Assembly: GCA_963930775.1 (NCBI GenBank)
Contig: OZ005695.1
Location: 7,564,001-7,628,000 of the forward strand
DNA length: 64,000 nt
Direction: 5' to 3'
DNA from: Cliona cf. orientalis
Lineage: Eukaryota > Porifera > Demospongiae > Clionaida > Clionaidae
The notes beneath the pieces are model-generated. The model did no database searches, was not told where the DNA came from, and saw only the letters and a program-made list of their open reading frames with translations. Positions 21,728-33,754 of the stretch are shown here, piece by piece. A program made the translations under genes and the position numbers. Position 1 is the stretch's first letter. The number at the start of each line of letters is the position of its first letter.

Positions 21728-23430
21728 ACAGGCCCTGCATGACACTAGTTATTATACTCCTCCCCCCTCCCTCTCTCTCTCCCTCCCTCCCCCCCCTCCC
21801 CACCTTGTGTCTCGTTCTAACCTAGGAAGTGCACAGGGAAGCTACAAATCGTGCAAATGTATCGACCACGCCTACATCAGACACGCCCACCTAGTAGCGA
21901 TTCCGGACGCCTAAATTTTCGGCTCGATGGTGCAAACTGGCGGCAATAGCAATTTACATGGTTAAGGTGTCGATAGCTTCCACTCGGTGAGGCCTAGCTA
22001 TTCAGCGATAGAGTAGGGTTGGCATATTTCGGACAGCTAAGAAAAGACAGCGTTATATCACAGACAAACGAGCAGCACTAGATCGCGACTATGCAACCAC
22101 AGATAGGCCCAAACACCACCTACTAAACGAGCCCTTAACCATGGCCCCACCTACTTCCGTTCGTGCAGGGCGTGTGCACAAAGTACCGCTGGTTCTGGAG
22201 GTAGAGAGCGGACAGTGTCGACCATTACCGGACAAAGGTGAAAGAAAATACATAAAAAATCGCGGCTGCGGTTATCAATATATGACACATAAATGGCATC
22301 AAATGCATCACGAACAACATCCTTCTTACATCCTGCCTTTAGATTTGAAGATTCATCCAAAAATTGTGAAATAATTCATGAATACATAAAGTAATGCAAT
22401 ATATGCATTGTCCAGAAACTACCTCTGAAAGTTCTTTACAAAAAAAATCTGGTTTATGCTTACAATAAGGTCAAAAAATTCCGGAAAAAATTCTAAAAAT
22501 TCTCCATACATTCTAGTATGCACATACCAAATAAAAAAATAATTCATCAAAAATTGATGCCGCTGTACCATAATAATATTAAATATTCATAAATCTTAGC
22601 TACCATGAAAAACCAGCTTCTTGAAGAAAATACGAAAAAGTTGCAACTGTTTAGAGCAGCATTGTGCAGCTTCTGTGTGGATGCACACCACAAGAAATGA
22701 GATATAGGTAGTACTTACATGGCCCCTACCTCATGGCAAATGGTGAAAGATTACGTAATACCGTTGGCCGCATAAACGCAATTATGCGCGAGGCGTCCAG
22801 TAACTGCCTCCGTCCGATAATACCCTACCCTACTCTATGTGTTGTTGTTTTTTTTGTTGAAAGGTTGAAGTGTGCCCGATTTACGCGCCGATTATTGTTT
22901 TTCCATACATTTTTCCATATATGGAGCTAAAAATTAAATCTGCAAGGCGTGTACTCAACCGATTCGCTTGTTTCGAGGCTTAAATGAAAGAGAATTTCCT
23001 AAGCTATCTTATGGTTTTGTTTTTTTGTTGTCAATCCCCTCCGTTGCTGAGTTATAACTGCTTTTATGCGCCTAGGTCGATCATCCGGAATCGCTACACC
23101 TAGTACCTTATGAAGTCTATTGCGCATGCTCGAGCTTCGTCATTTGTGATCATGGATCTCAGAAGAGAACGTGAGTAGCAAGAGATTAAAATTCAAAGAA
23201 TAGAGGCCTTTAAGAAGAGGCATGGTCATAAGTGATATTGCCATGGCACGTGGGTGTGCTCTATGAGCTCTAGTTGACAATGTATTGGGAATTATAGGTG
23301 CACTTCTAGAGCATTTATTAGGGATTCTTTTGAGTATTTGAGAATATACCGTGGGTCAAAAAATTGTAATGGGACAACAAAGGTATGTGACCAAGATGCA
23401 TGTCCATGGTTTATATAATATACATGTCAC
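21728..23430. other. Unassigned spacer with low-complexity tracts
   Basis: It contains a CT-rich tract at about 21757-21810 and scattered GC-richer patches. Short chance ORFs occur, but no recognised gene or clean transposon ends. Confidence 0.4.
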
Positions 23431-23476
<46 letters not shown>

Positions 23477-25890
23477 GTTATTGCTTTACAGCTGGCAGCT
23501 GAAGGTCTTCTACAAGGTGTAACAGCCTGACAAAACAAGGGAGATTAAAATTACAAAGAATGAGATGATAAATAAGTTGATAATTATAATGTGTGGTTCA
23601 GTTTAGCCGGAGTGCTGACACAACTAGGTGAATCGAGATTTTGGCTGGGAGAAGCAGGATGGACACTGGCAGGAGTAAAAGTAAGTGCAATTGTTTTCAG
23701 GGTCAAAATTTGCCATAAACTCGTTCCAGAAGATATCTTTTAATTTGGATCTGATGGTTTTGTAGGAGAGACTCAGGTCGAATGGTGGGAGAGAGTTCCA
23801 TAAAAGTAAAATTATTTATCTCTGTTATGTCCGATGAGTGGCTGGACAAGCTTTCTGAAACTTCCTGATCTAGTGTGGTGTTGGCTGAACGAGATGTATT
23901 TAGAGATGTTAAAAGAGTTGCTAGGTGAGATGTGTTTTAAAGATTGGATGAAAAAGCAAATGTCATTGAACTCTAGCAACATTATGAGAGGTAGAAGATT
24001 GAGCTTAACAAGTCTAGATCTATAGTCAGATATGTAATCATTAACCTTCGCCGCAAAGCGTAGGCGGAGGGTTACTGCAATCGTTTGGCGATTTTTGTCT
24101 GTCTGTCCGTCCGTCGCAACCCTCTTTTGCTAAATGGTAAGGGTCGTTATAGAGAAAGTACGCATTCCTAGGTATACGTGGCATAAGGAAGAGTGGTCAT
24201 GTTAAGTTCCTGCCCAGTGGGGTAGTAGTATGCAGCTGTTGCAACTTGCCAGTCTGTGTTTACATGGCACCTACCTCAACTACATGACTGATTGCCATTC
24301 TGTGCTTTGCTGGTCAGTTGTCAATGCAGTGACAGTGTAAACAGGCTGTGGCTCTCAAGTGCATAATTCAGTTGAAGTATGTCACAGAGGCTTTCAGTTT
24401 ACATAGTGACATAGCCAGGTGCCTCCCCCAACTCTTTGATCACTGACGCTAGTATCAGAAGTGCAGGGTATGTAGTATACCAGTACCCTGTTCAGGTGTA
24501 GGGTATGTAGTTCAATACTCCTGACTCCTGATTGCTGATATTGAACATGCACAGAGTGAGCCATACTATATGCATGCATGTAGCGGTGAGGGTTCTGCAC
24601 TCCTGTGCATTCATTGAGTATGTATTTGGTGGCACGACGTTGGACAGACTCAATCGGATTGATGTCCTTGACTCCGGGTGGAGTGGTCTCCAGATCTGAG
24701 ACCCATAGAGGAGTTATGATCTGACAAGGGAGATATAGAGTCTCTTTTTGGTGGTGATATCACTTGATGAGGAGAATGTGCGGTGGAGCAGGCCAAGTAT
24801 TAAATTTTTATAGGCTTTAGACGTTATTTTAGCAATATGGTGGGACCACGATAGATCTGAAGACACTAGCACACCTAGGTCCTTTTGCTGGTTACTGGAG
24901 GAAATAGGTATTCCATTGATGAGATTTTGATGGTCACTTTGATTGGCAGATGGACAGGAGATGATGGATATAGGAGAGAGCATTTGGTCTCGTTGAACGT
25001 AAGTTTCCATTCTGTGCTCCATTTGGATAATAGATCAAGGTCAGATTTTAGCAAAAAATGGTCATTTGAGGAAGATATTGGTCGGAGACATTTGGTATCA
25101 TCAGCAAATAGAAATGTTTCGGAGTGCACTATTGAGGAGGGTAAGTCGTTTATATAATATAGAAGAAACAGGAGAGGGCCAAGAATGCTTCCCTGGGGAA
25201 CACCTGATATTACAGGTAGCATTGGACAGTTGCTGCTGTTAATACACACGTTTTGGTACCTGTTGGAGAGGTATTCGCGGAACCATCTCCACAGGCTTCC
25301 CACGACACCAGCTTTCCACAACTTCAGCAGTAGTTCTTGATGTGGGACACTGTCAAAGGCCTTTTTGAGGTCAAGGTAGATGACATCACATTGGTGACAG
25401 TTATTGAGAGCTCTGTGGATATTGCTTAGAAAGATTAGTAGCTGTTGGGTTATGGAATGGTGTTGACAGAAACCAAATTGTTGGTGACATAGAATGTTGT
25501 TATTGATGATGAATGTGCTTACTTTGTTATACACGGGGTATTCAAGGACTTTGGACACAATACATAAGAGAGATATTGGCCTGTAGTTCATGACATTGGA
25601 TTTGTCACCAGATTTGTAGATCGGTGTTATTGAGTGATATTTCCACTCGTTTGGAATACACTGCTTGGACAAGCTCACTGAATAAAGGTGGTGTAGAGGC
25701 ACATATAATGCTAAGGCGCAATGTTTTATCAGTTTGGGGCCAATACCATCACAGCCACTGGATTTGGTTGGATCGAGTGACGAGAGGGCATCAAATACCT
25801 CTAAAGCAGATAGTGATATTATAGTACATATGCATGATGGAGGAAGTTGTAGAGAGCTCATACTGGGTAGGGAGAAAGAGCTACCTGTAA
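23431..25890 (-). mobile_element. 5'-truncated LINE with ATT-microsatellite tail
   Basis: The minus strand encodes an RT from its N-terminal part: SSGCDGIGPKLI, NYRPISLLCIVSKVLE, LDLKKAFDSVPHQ, GVPQGSILGPLLF and LFADDTKC. A frameshift lies near 24.96-25.02 kb. After an internal 568-bp insertion the C-terminal domain continues (SDYRSRLVKLNLLPL, YGTLS-like text, then a CQCPSC cysteine cluster) to a TAG near 23623. The 3' end runs into the (ATT)n tract at 23431-23476, which is probably the element's own tail. Endonuclease and ORF1 are missing, as usual for incomplete reverse transcription. Its 5' end abuts a truncated lectin copy. Confidence 0.85.
24043..24610. mobile_element. 568-bp insertion inside the truncated LINE
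   Basis: The LINE reading frame is split between RATKYILN and DYISDYRSRL. TCATT occurs on both sides (24038-24042 and 24611-24615), a 5-bp target duplication. The insertion starts AACCTTCGCCGCAAAGCG, an imperfect palindrome, and carries a similar inverted block (GCGGTGAGGGTT) near its other end. It is noncoding and of unknown superfamily. Confidence 0.7.
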
Positions 25891-26340
25891 AGATAGAAAG
25901 ATCGTGCTCCGATCTGGAAGTCTTATTGATGCCATCCAAGTCGCCTATAGGCTCTCTAATAGTCAAGATTCCACTGGTTCTATCTATGGTGGAACTGGAG
26001 GAGGGTTGCACACAATTGACATTGATGTTGATGGAGGAGAGCGGCTCATTGGTGTGTTTGGAAAGGGTGGCAGCCAAGTTGATCAGCTGGGATTTGTCAC
26101 AAATAAGGGAAGAATCTTTGGCCCTTATGGAGGATGTGGTGGTGGAGCCTTCACGGTCAACAGCTGCCTTGTTCGAGGAATATTTGGAAGATCTGGCTCT
26201 GGAATCGATAGCATTGGTTTCCACTGCAGTAATCCATAGCAACTGGAAAAAAAAATTTGGCCTTGGGGACTTTGATATTACTAGTGGACCTTTCATATTC
26301 ATTCTTCTGTATGTTGAAGTTAATGAGTTTTAAATACAAC
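25891..26340 (+). pseudogene. 5'-truncated jacalin-like lectin copy
   Basis: This is the distal three quarters of lectin exon 2. From LRSGSLIDAIQV to the final HCSNP and TAG at 26237-26239 it is uninterrupted and very close to the gene at 34984-35665, and similarity extends into the 3' UTR. Signal peptide, intron and start are absent. The left edge at about 25891 coincides with the 5' end of the LINE. The sequence left of the LINE is not lectin, so the copy was probably already truncated or rearranged. Confidence 0.8.
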
Positions 26341-26613
26341 AATACACCATGCACTAGTTGACTAAGCTATAATAATTAGATCAGTGAGTTATTTGTTGGA
26401 TCACTTGATTGGGTATGTACATCAAGCCACATGTTATAGGGTATAGCTAGCTAAAATGGTTTATTGAACTGCATAATATAATAATTATTATAATTTTAAT
26501 GTTAATTACTCATTGCTTTGATCCATTAAAGTTAATATAGCTACAGTGTAATAATTAAAATCTCCGATCATAGTACTAATTTCTATAGATATACTAATAA
26601 TAATATTAGTGAG

Positions 26614-28287
26614 CTATGTGTCCGTATTGGAATAGTATCTCTCAGCAAAGATCTGTTCATTTGGCAGTATATCTTCTCTCTTTCTATTCTTGTACAGCTT
26701 TCCAAGGATGAGCAATAAAGCACTGTTGAATATCAATACAATTATCACAAGCAAAAGGTACCAGAATCCACAGCTAATCACACCAGTGCTCCAGGTAATC
26801 GTGTGGCTGGTGAATGGCACAGTAATTCCATATCCAATGAATGAAATTATCACCATACTGCCATAAACAGTACCGACCATAAATCCTTTCATGGAGTAAG
26901 GGGTTTGGGCACATATGAACTCAATACCGCCAATGCCAAGGGTAACTATGGAAATGGCATTGAGAATGTTTGGGAGCACCATCCATTTTGTGTCAAAACT
27001 GGAGCTCAAAGTGCCATTTTCTTCAGAAAATATGCACTGGAGGGTTGAATTTTTGCCATTTTGGGCCAGATAGCTGTTTCGAGCCATTAATTCAAGTACC
27101 ATCAGTGCAATAACTCTTAATGCCTGAGCAACCACTCCAATAGAAAATTTCCAGTAACTTTTTACCCATGAGAAATATTTGTGGAGTAGAGGATAGAGGA
27201 TGAATTCATGCAGTGGTATCAGTACTGTTCCAGTGATGAGCATTGCCTTGGCATAGAGTTTGTCCATATAGTACTCAGTTCTTGGCATAGTAACTATGTC
27301 TTCATCATGGAGGACGTGTGTGAAAGAATCTCTGAATGTTTTCACAATCACAACCACACCTGGCATGGCACAGCCAAAAAAGACTACTGTAAGCAGTCGC
27401 AGGAATGTTTTGACATCTTCCACCTGCTCCGTTGTGAATGGTCCTCCATACTTGTGCTTACCCAGGTCTAGACGGGAGGGGAGCTCATCCTCACAGTAGG
27501 TGAAGGCACTCCGACTTCTTGGGTGCTTGTTTTTGATGGCAAATTTAACAACTTTGTATACTAATTTGAAAGGATTTTGAGTCACTGGTTCCTTGATAAG
27601 CACATTGTTTGATAAAAATGACAATACTAGCACCGTAGTCAGACAGATACATGCATAAAGCTGCCCTATTACCTGATATTTCTGGTCTATGTATGTGTAA
27701 ACAAATTCGATAACAATTCCACTGCTCATGTAAGTCCACATAAACCAGCTAATGAAAGCAGTAATCTCAGTTGTTGAAGCATCTTGGAGCTGGTCTAATC
27801 CAAACTGGATCACATTGGCCGAGTATCCTCCAAGTCCAGCTGAAGTTATTATCAGCAGTACAAGTAAAATGTGTGTGTGAACGTGCTGGTAACCGCTCAC
27901 CGCTTGTGCCACTACAGAACTCACTGTAGCCAGCACAGAGCCAACCCACATGATCCACATGCTCCAGCGAATCACCTTGTAGCGTCCAAGATAGGCATCA
28001 GCCAGCCACCCGGCTGGGGGTAGAGTGAAACAGCATGCTATGAAGTATGAGTTATGATCAAACTGGGGCACATGTGATGCAAGGTAATAAAATAAAGTGG
28101 AGATTAAGTAGTTCCAGACGAGTACTATCAGAGCTCCTTTGTTTTTCAGCTTCCTTATCTGGTAGAAAGACTTGCAGCACGAAATGTCAAGTCGTTTGGT
28201 TCTTGTGCAGCGATACAACAAGACGTGATCCATTGATTTAGCAGTTAGTGATTCATTCACTTCATCAAGAATAGCATGTCCTTCCAT
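26614..28287 (-). CDS. POT/PTR-type transporter (SLC15-like)
   Basis: Intronless, 557 codons, ATG at 28287 with no in-frame upstream alternative needed. About twelve hydrophobic segments are visible. The POT-family signature is recognisable as GWLADAYLGRYKVI after TM2, with a second family block FISWFMWTYMSSGI. A cytoplasmic loop (KHPRSRSAFTYCEDELPSRLD) and an N-glycosylation-rich extracellular loop (NGKNSTLQCIFSEENGTLS) interrupt the bundle. Family members move small peptides or related solutes with protons across the plasma membrane. The E-x-x-E-R motif of peptide transporters is not seen, so substrate and proton coupling are uncertain. It stands alone between repeats. Confidence 0.8.
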   Translation of the reverse strand: MEGHAILDEVNESLTAKSMDHVLLYRCTRTKRLDISCCKSFYQIRKLKNKGALIVLVWNYLISTLFYYLASHVPQFDHNSYFIACCFTLPPAGWLADAYLGRYKVIRWSMWIMWVGSVLATVSSVVAQAVSGYQHVHTHILLVLLIITSAGLGGYSANVIQFGLDQLQDASTTEITAFISWFMWTYMSSGIVIEFVYTYIDQKYQVIGQLYACICLTTVLVLSFLSNNVLIKEPVTQNPFKLVYKVVKFAIKNKHPRSRSAFTYCEDELPSRLDLGKHKYGGPFTTEQVEDVKTFLRLLTVVFFGCAMPGVVVIVKTFRDSFTHVLHDEDIVTMPRTEYYMDKLYAKAMLITGTVLIPLHEFILYPLLHKYFSWVKSYWKFSIGVVAQALRVIALMVLELMARNSYLAQNGKNSTLQCIFSEENGTLSSSFDTKWMVLPNILNAISIVTLGIGGIEFICAQTPYSMKGFMVGTVYGSMVIISFIGYGITVPFTSHTITWSTGVISCGFWYLLLVIIVLIFNSALLLILGKLYKNRKREDILPNEQIFAERYYSNTDT

Positions 28288-29156
28288 TATGTATACACAG
28301 CTAGCTAGCTATACTCTAAGTCTTGGTCAATCCCTTCTAACTTTTGGCTCAGTATGGTAGTATTAACAATTAAATTTTTGTTTACTATTAGTTTCAGTTC
28401 CCAATGGTGGAATTTTCAAAATATCACTACCCGGGTCCCCTTAGCATAACAATTTTAAGTAAACGAGTTGTAGCTCCAAGAATGTATAAATACTATTCTG
28501 GGCCACAGAACATAACATTGTTTCCTCAAAACAATATCAGATGCTAAATTGCTAAATTAAATATCATGACTCAAGAGATCCTAGCCACAGCTATCTGTAC
28601 ATATACAGCGATCTATCAGATATACATGTGTATAATATTATGTATACAGAATTATAGCTATAGCTATATAGCTGCTCAATCTAGAACCTGCACTGCTATA
28701 GGTTGAATTTACATGATACACATAGTTCCACTAATGTGCAGAGCTGCCACATACTGGTAATTCCTAATAATCAGTGACTGATCCATAATGATTATTGATA
28801 TAGATCCCTCCCAAAATCTGTTGATATAGTCAGCCAGTATATAGGAGCTTGCCTTCTACTAAGTTTTTAGGGTCAGTGAAATTCTAATCATGCAATAACA
28901 ATCCAAGCTAAGGGTAGTGCCTAACCTGGCTGGATCATTAATCCCCTCATCATGCAGGCATAGATGTGACAGAATGTTTTTTTTTTTAATTTTTAGGGTA
29001 TTACGATGACATACTTCGATCTCAAGATTATTGATTATGCTGTGAGTGCATGCCGTGTACTTTTACAATCTGTTGATTCAGAAATGAAGTAAACATTTCC
29101 CTTGAAATGATCCTAAGTATCTTTCCCACTAGCAAAATTAATGGTCAATAAGTAAT
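28288..29156. other. AT-rich intergenic stretch
   Basis: It holds the presumed upstream region of the transporter. No further gene, RNA or transposon ends are recognised. Confidence 0.5.
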
Positions 29157-29314
29157 AGTTAGAGACTGAGTCCAAGGTCTCTACGCATTTTATTAAGAGA
29201 CCCGAAGGCCCGAGGCTGTAGCATCCCAAGCGAAGTGAGGGTGCTACTAAGTACAGCCACCGTAACTAAGGACCTAAGGATCTCTTAAAAAGCGTAGAGA
29301 CTAGGTCTCTAACT
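29157..29314. repeat. Compound palindrome/foldback element of about 158 bp
   Basis: The outer arms AGTTAGAGAC and GTCTCTAACT enclose longer arms (GGTCTCTACGC and GCGTAGAGAC, then TTAAGAGA and TCTCTTAA). The centre holds another hairpin (GTAGCATCCC..GGGTGCTAC). The whole segment could fold on itself. It is probably a MITE; no target duplication is clear. Confidence 0.65.
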
Positions 29315-30396
29315 GATTTAGAATATATAATAATATTATTATAGTAACTATAACTGTGACACTTAGCCTGGGACTAGGCTACTGTTGCACTACGTATACA
29401 TGTGCATTTTTTTTGCCCTTGGCAGCCCAACAATAGACCTAGTACGTATACCTCTCTGAGAGGTCTATTAGAAAATGAATGTGAAAATCTGGATAATTAA
29501 ACATGTATTTCCTGCACTAGGTGATTCGAAGAGTGGATATACAAGTAAAATTTCCAGTGTAGTGAAGTTTCATTCGCATTAACTGAAACTTAAGATAATA
29601 ATCCTATTCATTAACCTTTCAAATAACTTTAATAATTTTTATTAATTTCCTCCAATCAAGTTAACTATTATGCATTCATATATCTATAGATCCATGGACT
29701 TAATTAGCTAACCGCACCGCTTGCCACTGATGCATCGTGCACTGTAATTAATTTTAATAGTGGTATGCTGTATAATAATAACATACTAATCGACATCAAT
29801 ATCTCTAGATGATATTATGCTAGTTAATTAAGAATATTCAGGCTTGCCCTCTATGTAGTGTAGCTAGTATGATCACACAATGATATCGGAAATTATTTAT
29901 TGCAACTCTAAATCTTCAAGGATTCATCACATCCATGGTTATGATTATTTTGATGGGGGACAAGACTGAGTGATTACATGTGTCAATGGTATTCCTTAGG
30001 CTATCTGATTCTCATCAGAATAATTTATTATGCACTGCTTACGTTCCTCTTTTAGCTAGCTACAGAAGTCACTGTAGTTCTAGCTATGATAATCGATACT
30101 ACATCAGAAAGAAAGCATACCATGGACTTCATATCTGTGTAAAAAAAACTAGCCAAGACTAATGTTCTATTTCAGCTATTCAGAATTCACCTGCTTTCCA
30201 CTATTCTGACGTTATTTGTGCACGTGTAAATACATAACAACCCATTGTTTTTCCCATCAGCACTCATGATCAATTCAACATCATTATAATTATTTTTTCC
30301 ATTTCGAAGTCTCATACAAAATGAATCGCAGGTAATATACAAAATTTTATTAGCAAAGATCAAATTCCAATGTCAAGTTCTCCTCCATTATCCATT
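29315..30396. other. AT-rich intergenic stretch
   Basis: A small inverted repeat (AATAGACC..GGTCTATT at about 29431-29472) is present. Nothing else is supported. Confidence 0.5.
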
Positions 30397-30690
30397 CTAT
30401 GGATTACTGCAGTGGAAACCAATGCTGTCGATTCCAGAGCCAGATCTTCCAAATATTCCTCGAACAAGGCAGCTGTTGACCGTGAAGGCTCCCCCACCAC
30501 ATCCTCCATAAGGGCCAAAGATTCTTCCCTTATTTGTGACAAATCCCAGCTGATCAACTCGGCTGCCACTCTTTCCAAACACACCAATGAGCCTCTCTCC
30601 TCCATCAACATCGAGAATACTGATACATACATGCAGAATGCTGTTCTTCCCTATTTATAGCCATGGCAGGCCACACTCCCAAATTCCTCT
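30397..30690 (-). pseudogene. Lectin copy with promoter fused to the C-terminal half-domain
   Basis: The minus strand encodes MFGKSGSRVDQLGF through HCSNP and stop at 30397-30399, uninterrupted. About 60 bp upstream the sequence switches directly to the lectin promoter (TATA at about 30651-30660 and the CATGGCAGGCC block). Signal peptide, linker, intron and the first half of the jacalin domain are missing. It could be transcribed but would lack a secretion signal. Confidence 0.8.
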
Positions 30691-30879
30691 ACATGCAGTT
30701 GGCCAATTGACAATTATAATTTTGTGGCTCTCGTTTTGATAAATTATGCTTGGGAGCTTTGTCTAAACCTCATTCACTGTCCTCTGTTATAATTAGCACA
30801 ATAATGGAATACTCAACCCATTCCCACAGTTAATAATAATAATACTATTATGGGTAAGAAGTTTACTCCAGTGTCATTC

Positions 30880-33460
30880 ATTGATACTAGGAAAGTGTGG
30901 GGTGTACAAATTTGACCAAAAAAGCTACAAGATGTGTACGGTATCGATTGACATGAAGTACACACAAAATGCTCATCCTCACACACACAGAAGTCACCAA
31001 TACCATGTCCAATGTTTACACCACTCTAGATTATGGTTATAGACATCAAAATAAAGGTAGTGGTCTGGTTTTGATACTAGGAAAGTGTGGGGTGTACAAA
31101 TTAGACCAAAAAAGCTAGAAGATGTGTACAGCATCAATTGACATGAAGTACACACTAAAATAATGCTCATCCTTACAAACACAGAAGTCACCAATACCAT
31201 GTCCACTGTTTATACCACTCTAGATTATGAATATAGACATCAAAATAAAGGTACTGATCTGGTTTTGATACTTGGAAAGTGTGGGGTGTACAAATAAAAC
31301 CATAAAAGCTACTAGATGTGTACAGTATCGATTAACTTGAAGTACACACAAAATGTTCATCCTCACACACTCAAAAGTCACCAATGCCATGCCTACTGTT
31401 TACACCACTGTAGGTTATGATAAAAGACATCAAAATAAAGATACTGATCAAGTCTGGCACTCCAGAGATGTTGTATGTGGAACTGAGAGCTAAAAAGCTA
31501 TAAAAATTGTACCGATTACTGTGATTGCATGTGCACAGGATATTCTCATACTCACATGTACAGAACATACCTCAATCACATCGCGAGTCAACGAAACTCA
31601 CAAGTATGATTGTTAACATCAAGACACAGGTACTGTTCAAGTTTGAAGTTTAGAGATGATGTTGAAAGAATTAAGAGCTAAAAAGCTATGAAAGTTGTAT
31701 TTTGGTTACTGTGAATGTGTGTACACACAATGTCATGAAAAATTATTAGAATACACATGCAGAGTAAGTCACCAATATCATGTACACTGTTTACACCATT
31801 CTAGATTAAGGTTATAGACACAAGAACAACTGTACTGGTATGGTTCTAGTACCTAGAAAGTGTGGAGTGTACAAACGAGACCAAGAAAGCTACATTGAGA
31901 TATGCACAGTACCGATTGACATGAAGTACACACAAAATACTCATCCTCACACACTCAAAAGTCACTAATGTACCATGTCTACTGTTTACACCACTCTAGA
32001 TTATGGTTATAGACACAAGAACAAATGTACTGATCAAGTCTTGTACCCCAGAGATATTGCATGTGGAATTGAGAGCTAAAAATCTCTAAAAATTGCACCC
32101 ATTACTGTGAATGCATATGCACAGGATATTCTCATACTCACATATGCAGAACATTCCTCAACCACATCGCCAGTCGACGAAACTTAGAAATATGATTGTT
32201 AACATTGAGATAGAGTTACTGATCAAATTTGGAACTTCTGGGATGTCGTGTGAAGAATTTAGAGCTAAAAAGCAAGAAATGTGTATATACGTACTACATG
32301 TAGCTGATTGCATAGAAAATTCTTAGAATACATACAAAGAAGTCACCAGTACCATGTCCACTGTTTACACCACTCTAGATTATGAATATAGACACAAGAA
32401 CAAAAGTACTGGTCTGACCATGGCACTTAGAAAGTGTGGAGTGTACAAATGAGGACAAGAAAGCTACGAGATGCATGTGTACAGTATTGATTAACATGAA
32501 GTATACACATAAAATGCTCATCCTCACACACACAGAAGTCACCAATACCATGTCCATTGTTTACACCACTCTAGATTATGAATATAGACACAAAAACAAA
32601 TGTACTGATCTGATTTTGGTACCTAGAAAAAGTAGGGTGTACAAATGAGACCAAGAAAGCTACAAGATGTGTACGGTATCGATTAAGTAAACATGAAGTA
32701 TGTACACAAATGCTCATCCTCACACACACAGAAGTCACCAATGTCATGTCCACTGTTTACACCACTCTAGATTAAGGTTATAGACACAAGAACAAATGTA
32801 CTGGTATGGTTTTGGTACCTAGAAAGTGTGGGGTGTACAAGTGAAACCAAAAAGCTACAATATTAGTACATGTAGTACCGATTAATATGAAGTAGTATAC
32901 ACACAAAATGCTCATCCTCACACACACAGAAGTCACCAATACCATGTCCACTGTTTACACCACTCTAGATTATAATTATAGACACAAGAACAAAGCTACT
33001 GGTCAAGTCTTGTACTCCAGAGATGTTATATGTGGAATTGAGAGCTAAAAAACTATGAAAATTTTACCGAATAATATACATACATGTGCACATGAATTCT
33101 CATACTTGCATGTGCAGAACATGCTTCAACCACATCGCCAGTCAATGAAACTTAGAATTATGATTGTTAACATCAAGACAAAGGTACTGTTCAAGTTTGG
33201 AACTTCAGAGATCATGTGTGAAGAATTGAGGGCTAAAAAGCTATAAAAATTATACCGATTACTGTGAATGTACGTATATGTACGTACATAGAAATTTAGA
33301 ATACACAGACACAGAAGTCACCAATGCCATGTCTATACTGTTTACACCACTCTAGATTATGAATATAGACACAAAAACAAAGGTACTGGTCTAATTTTGT
33401 TACCTAGAAAGTGTTGGGTGTATAAATGAGACCAAAAAGTTACCATAACAAAGGTGTGTA
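30880..33460. repeat. Satellite with period of about 195 bp, two unit types
   Basis: Thirteen or so units can be followed by the anchor GAAGTCACCAATACCATGTC, at about 30991, 31187, 31376, 31767, 31961, 32339, 32535, 32732, 32929 and 33323. Double spacings are filled by a second unit type marked by GAGCTAAAAAGCTAT and CAGAACAT..CCACATCGC (about 31460-31620, 32050-32210 and 33030-33190). All lie in the same orientation. Open frames are repeat-driven. Confidence 0.85.
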
Positions 33461-33754
33461 CTAGCTGTACTGGACTGATTTCAAGAAAGGGGATTTAATT
33501 ATTAAAACGTACCAAAATATGTGTATGTTTAATACAACATAACTTGAAAATATTTAATATTATCATAATAAATGCAAATGAACAAAAAAATGGATTGAAA
33601 CAAGATGATTTGTGACAAAATTGTCTCACAAACACGAATAATAATAGTTTAATGGTCTTGGTGGTGAGCTGCTGACCACGTGGCTTGTATCTCAAGTAGG
33701 CAAAGTGGTTATGCTCAAGTAGTTTGTGGCTTATAAGGTAAGCTATTGTGCCAA

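Noticed and set aside
23431-23476. ATT tract as an independent microsatellite
   Set aside because: It lies exactly at the 3' end of the LINE, so it is most simply the element's tail.
25734-26333. 199-codon plus-strand ORF beginning in LINE DNA and ending in lectin DNA
   Set aside because: It reads the lectin exon in the wrong frame; the lectin frame is 25904-26239.
30880-33460. CRISPR-like array
   Set aside because: Period is about 195 bp with whole-unit similarity, no short repeat/unique spacer pattern, and the genome is eukaryotic.
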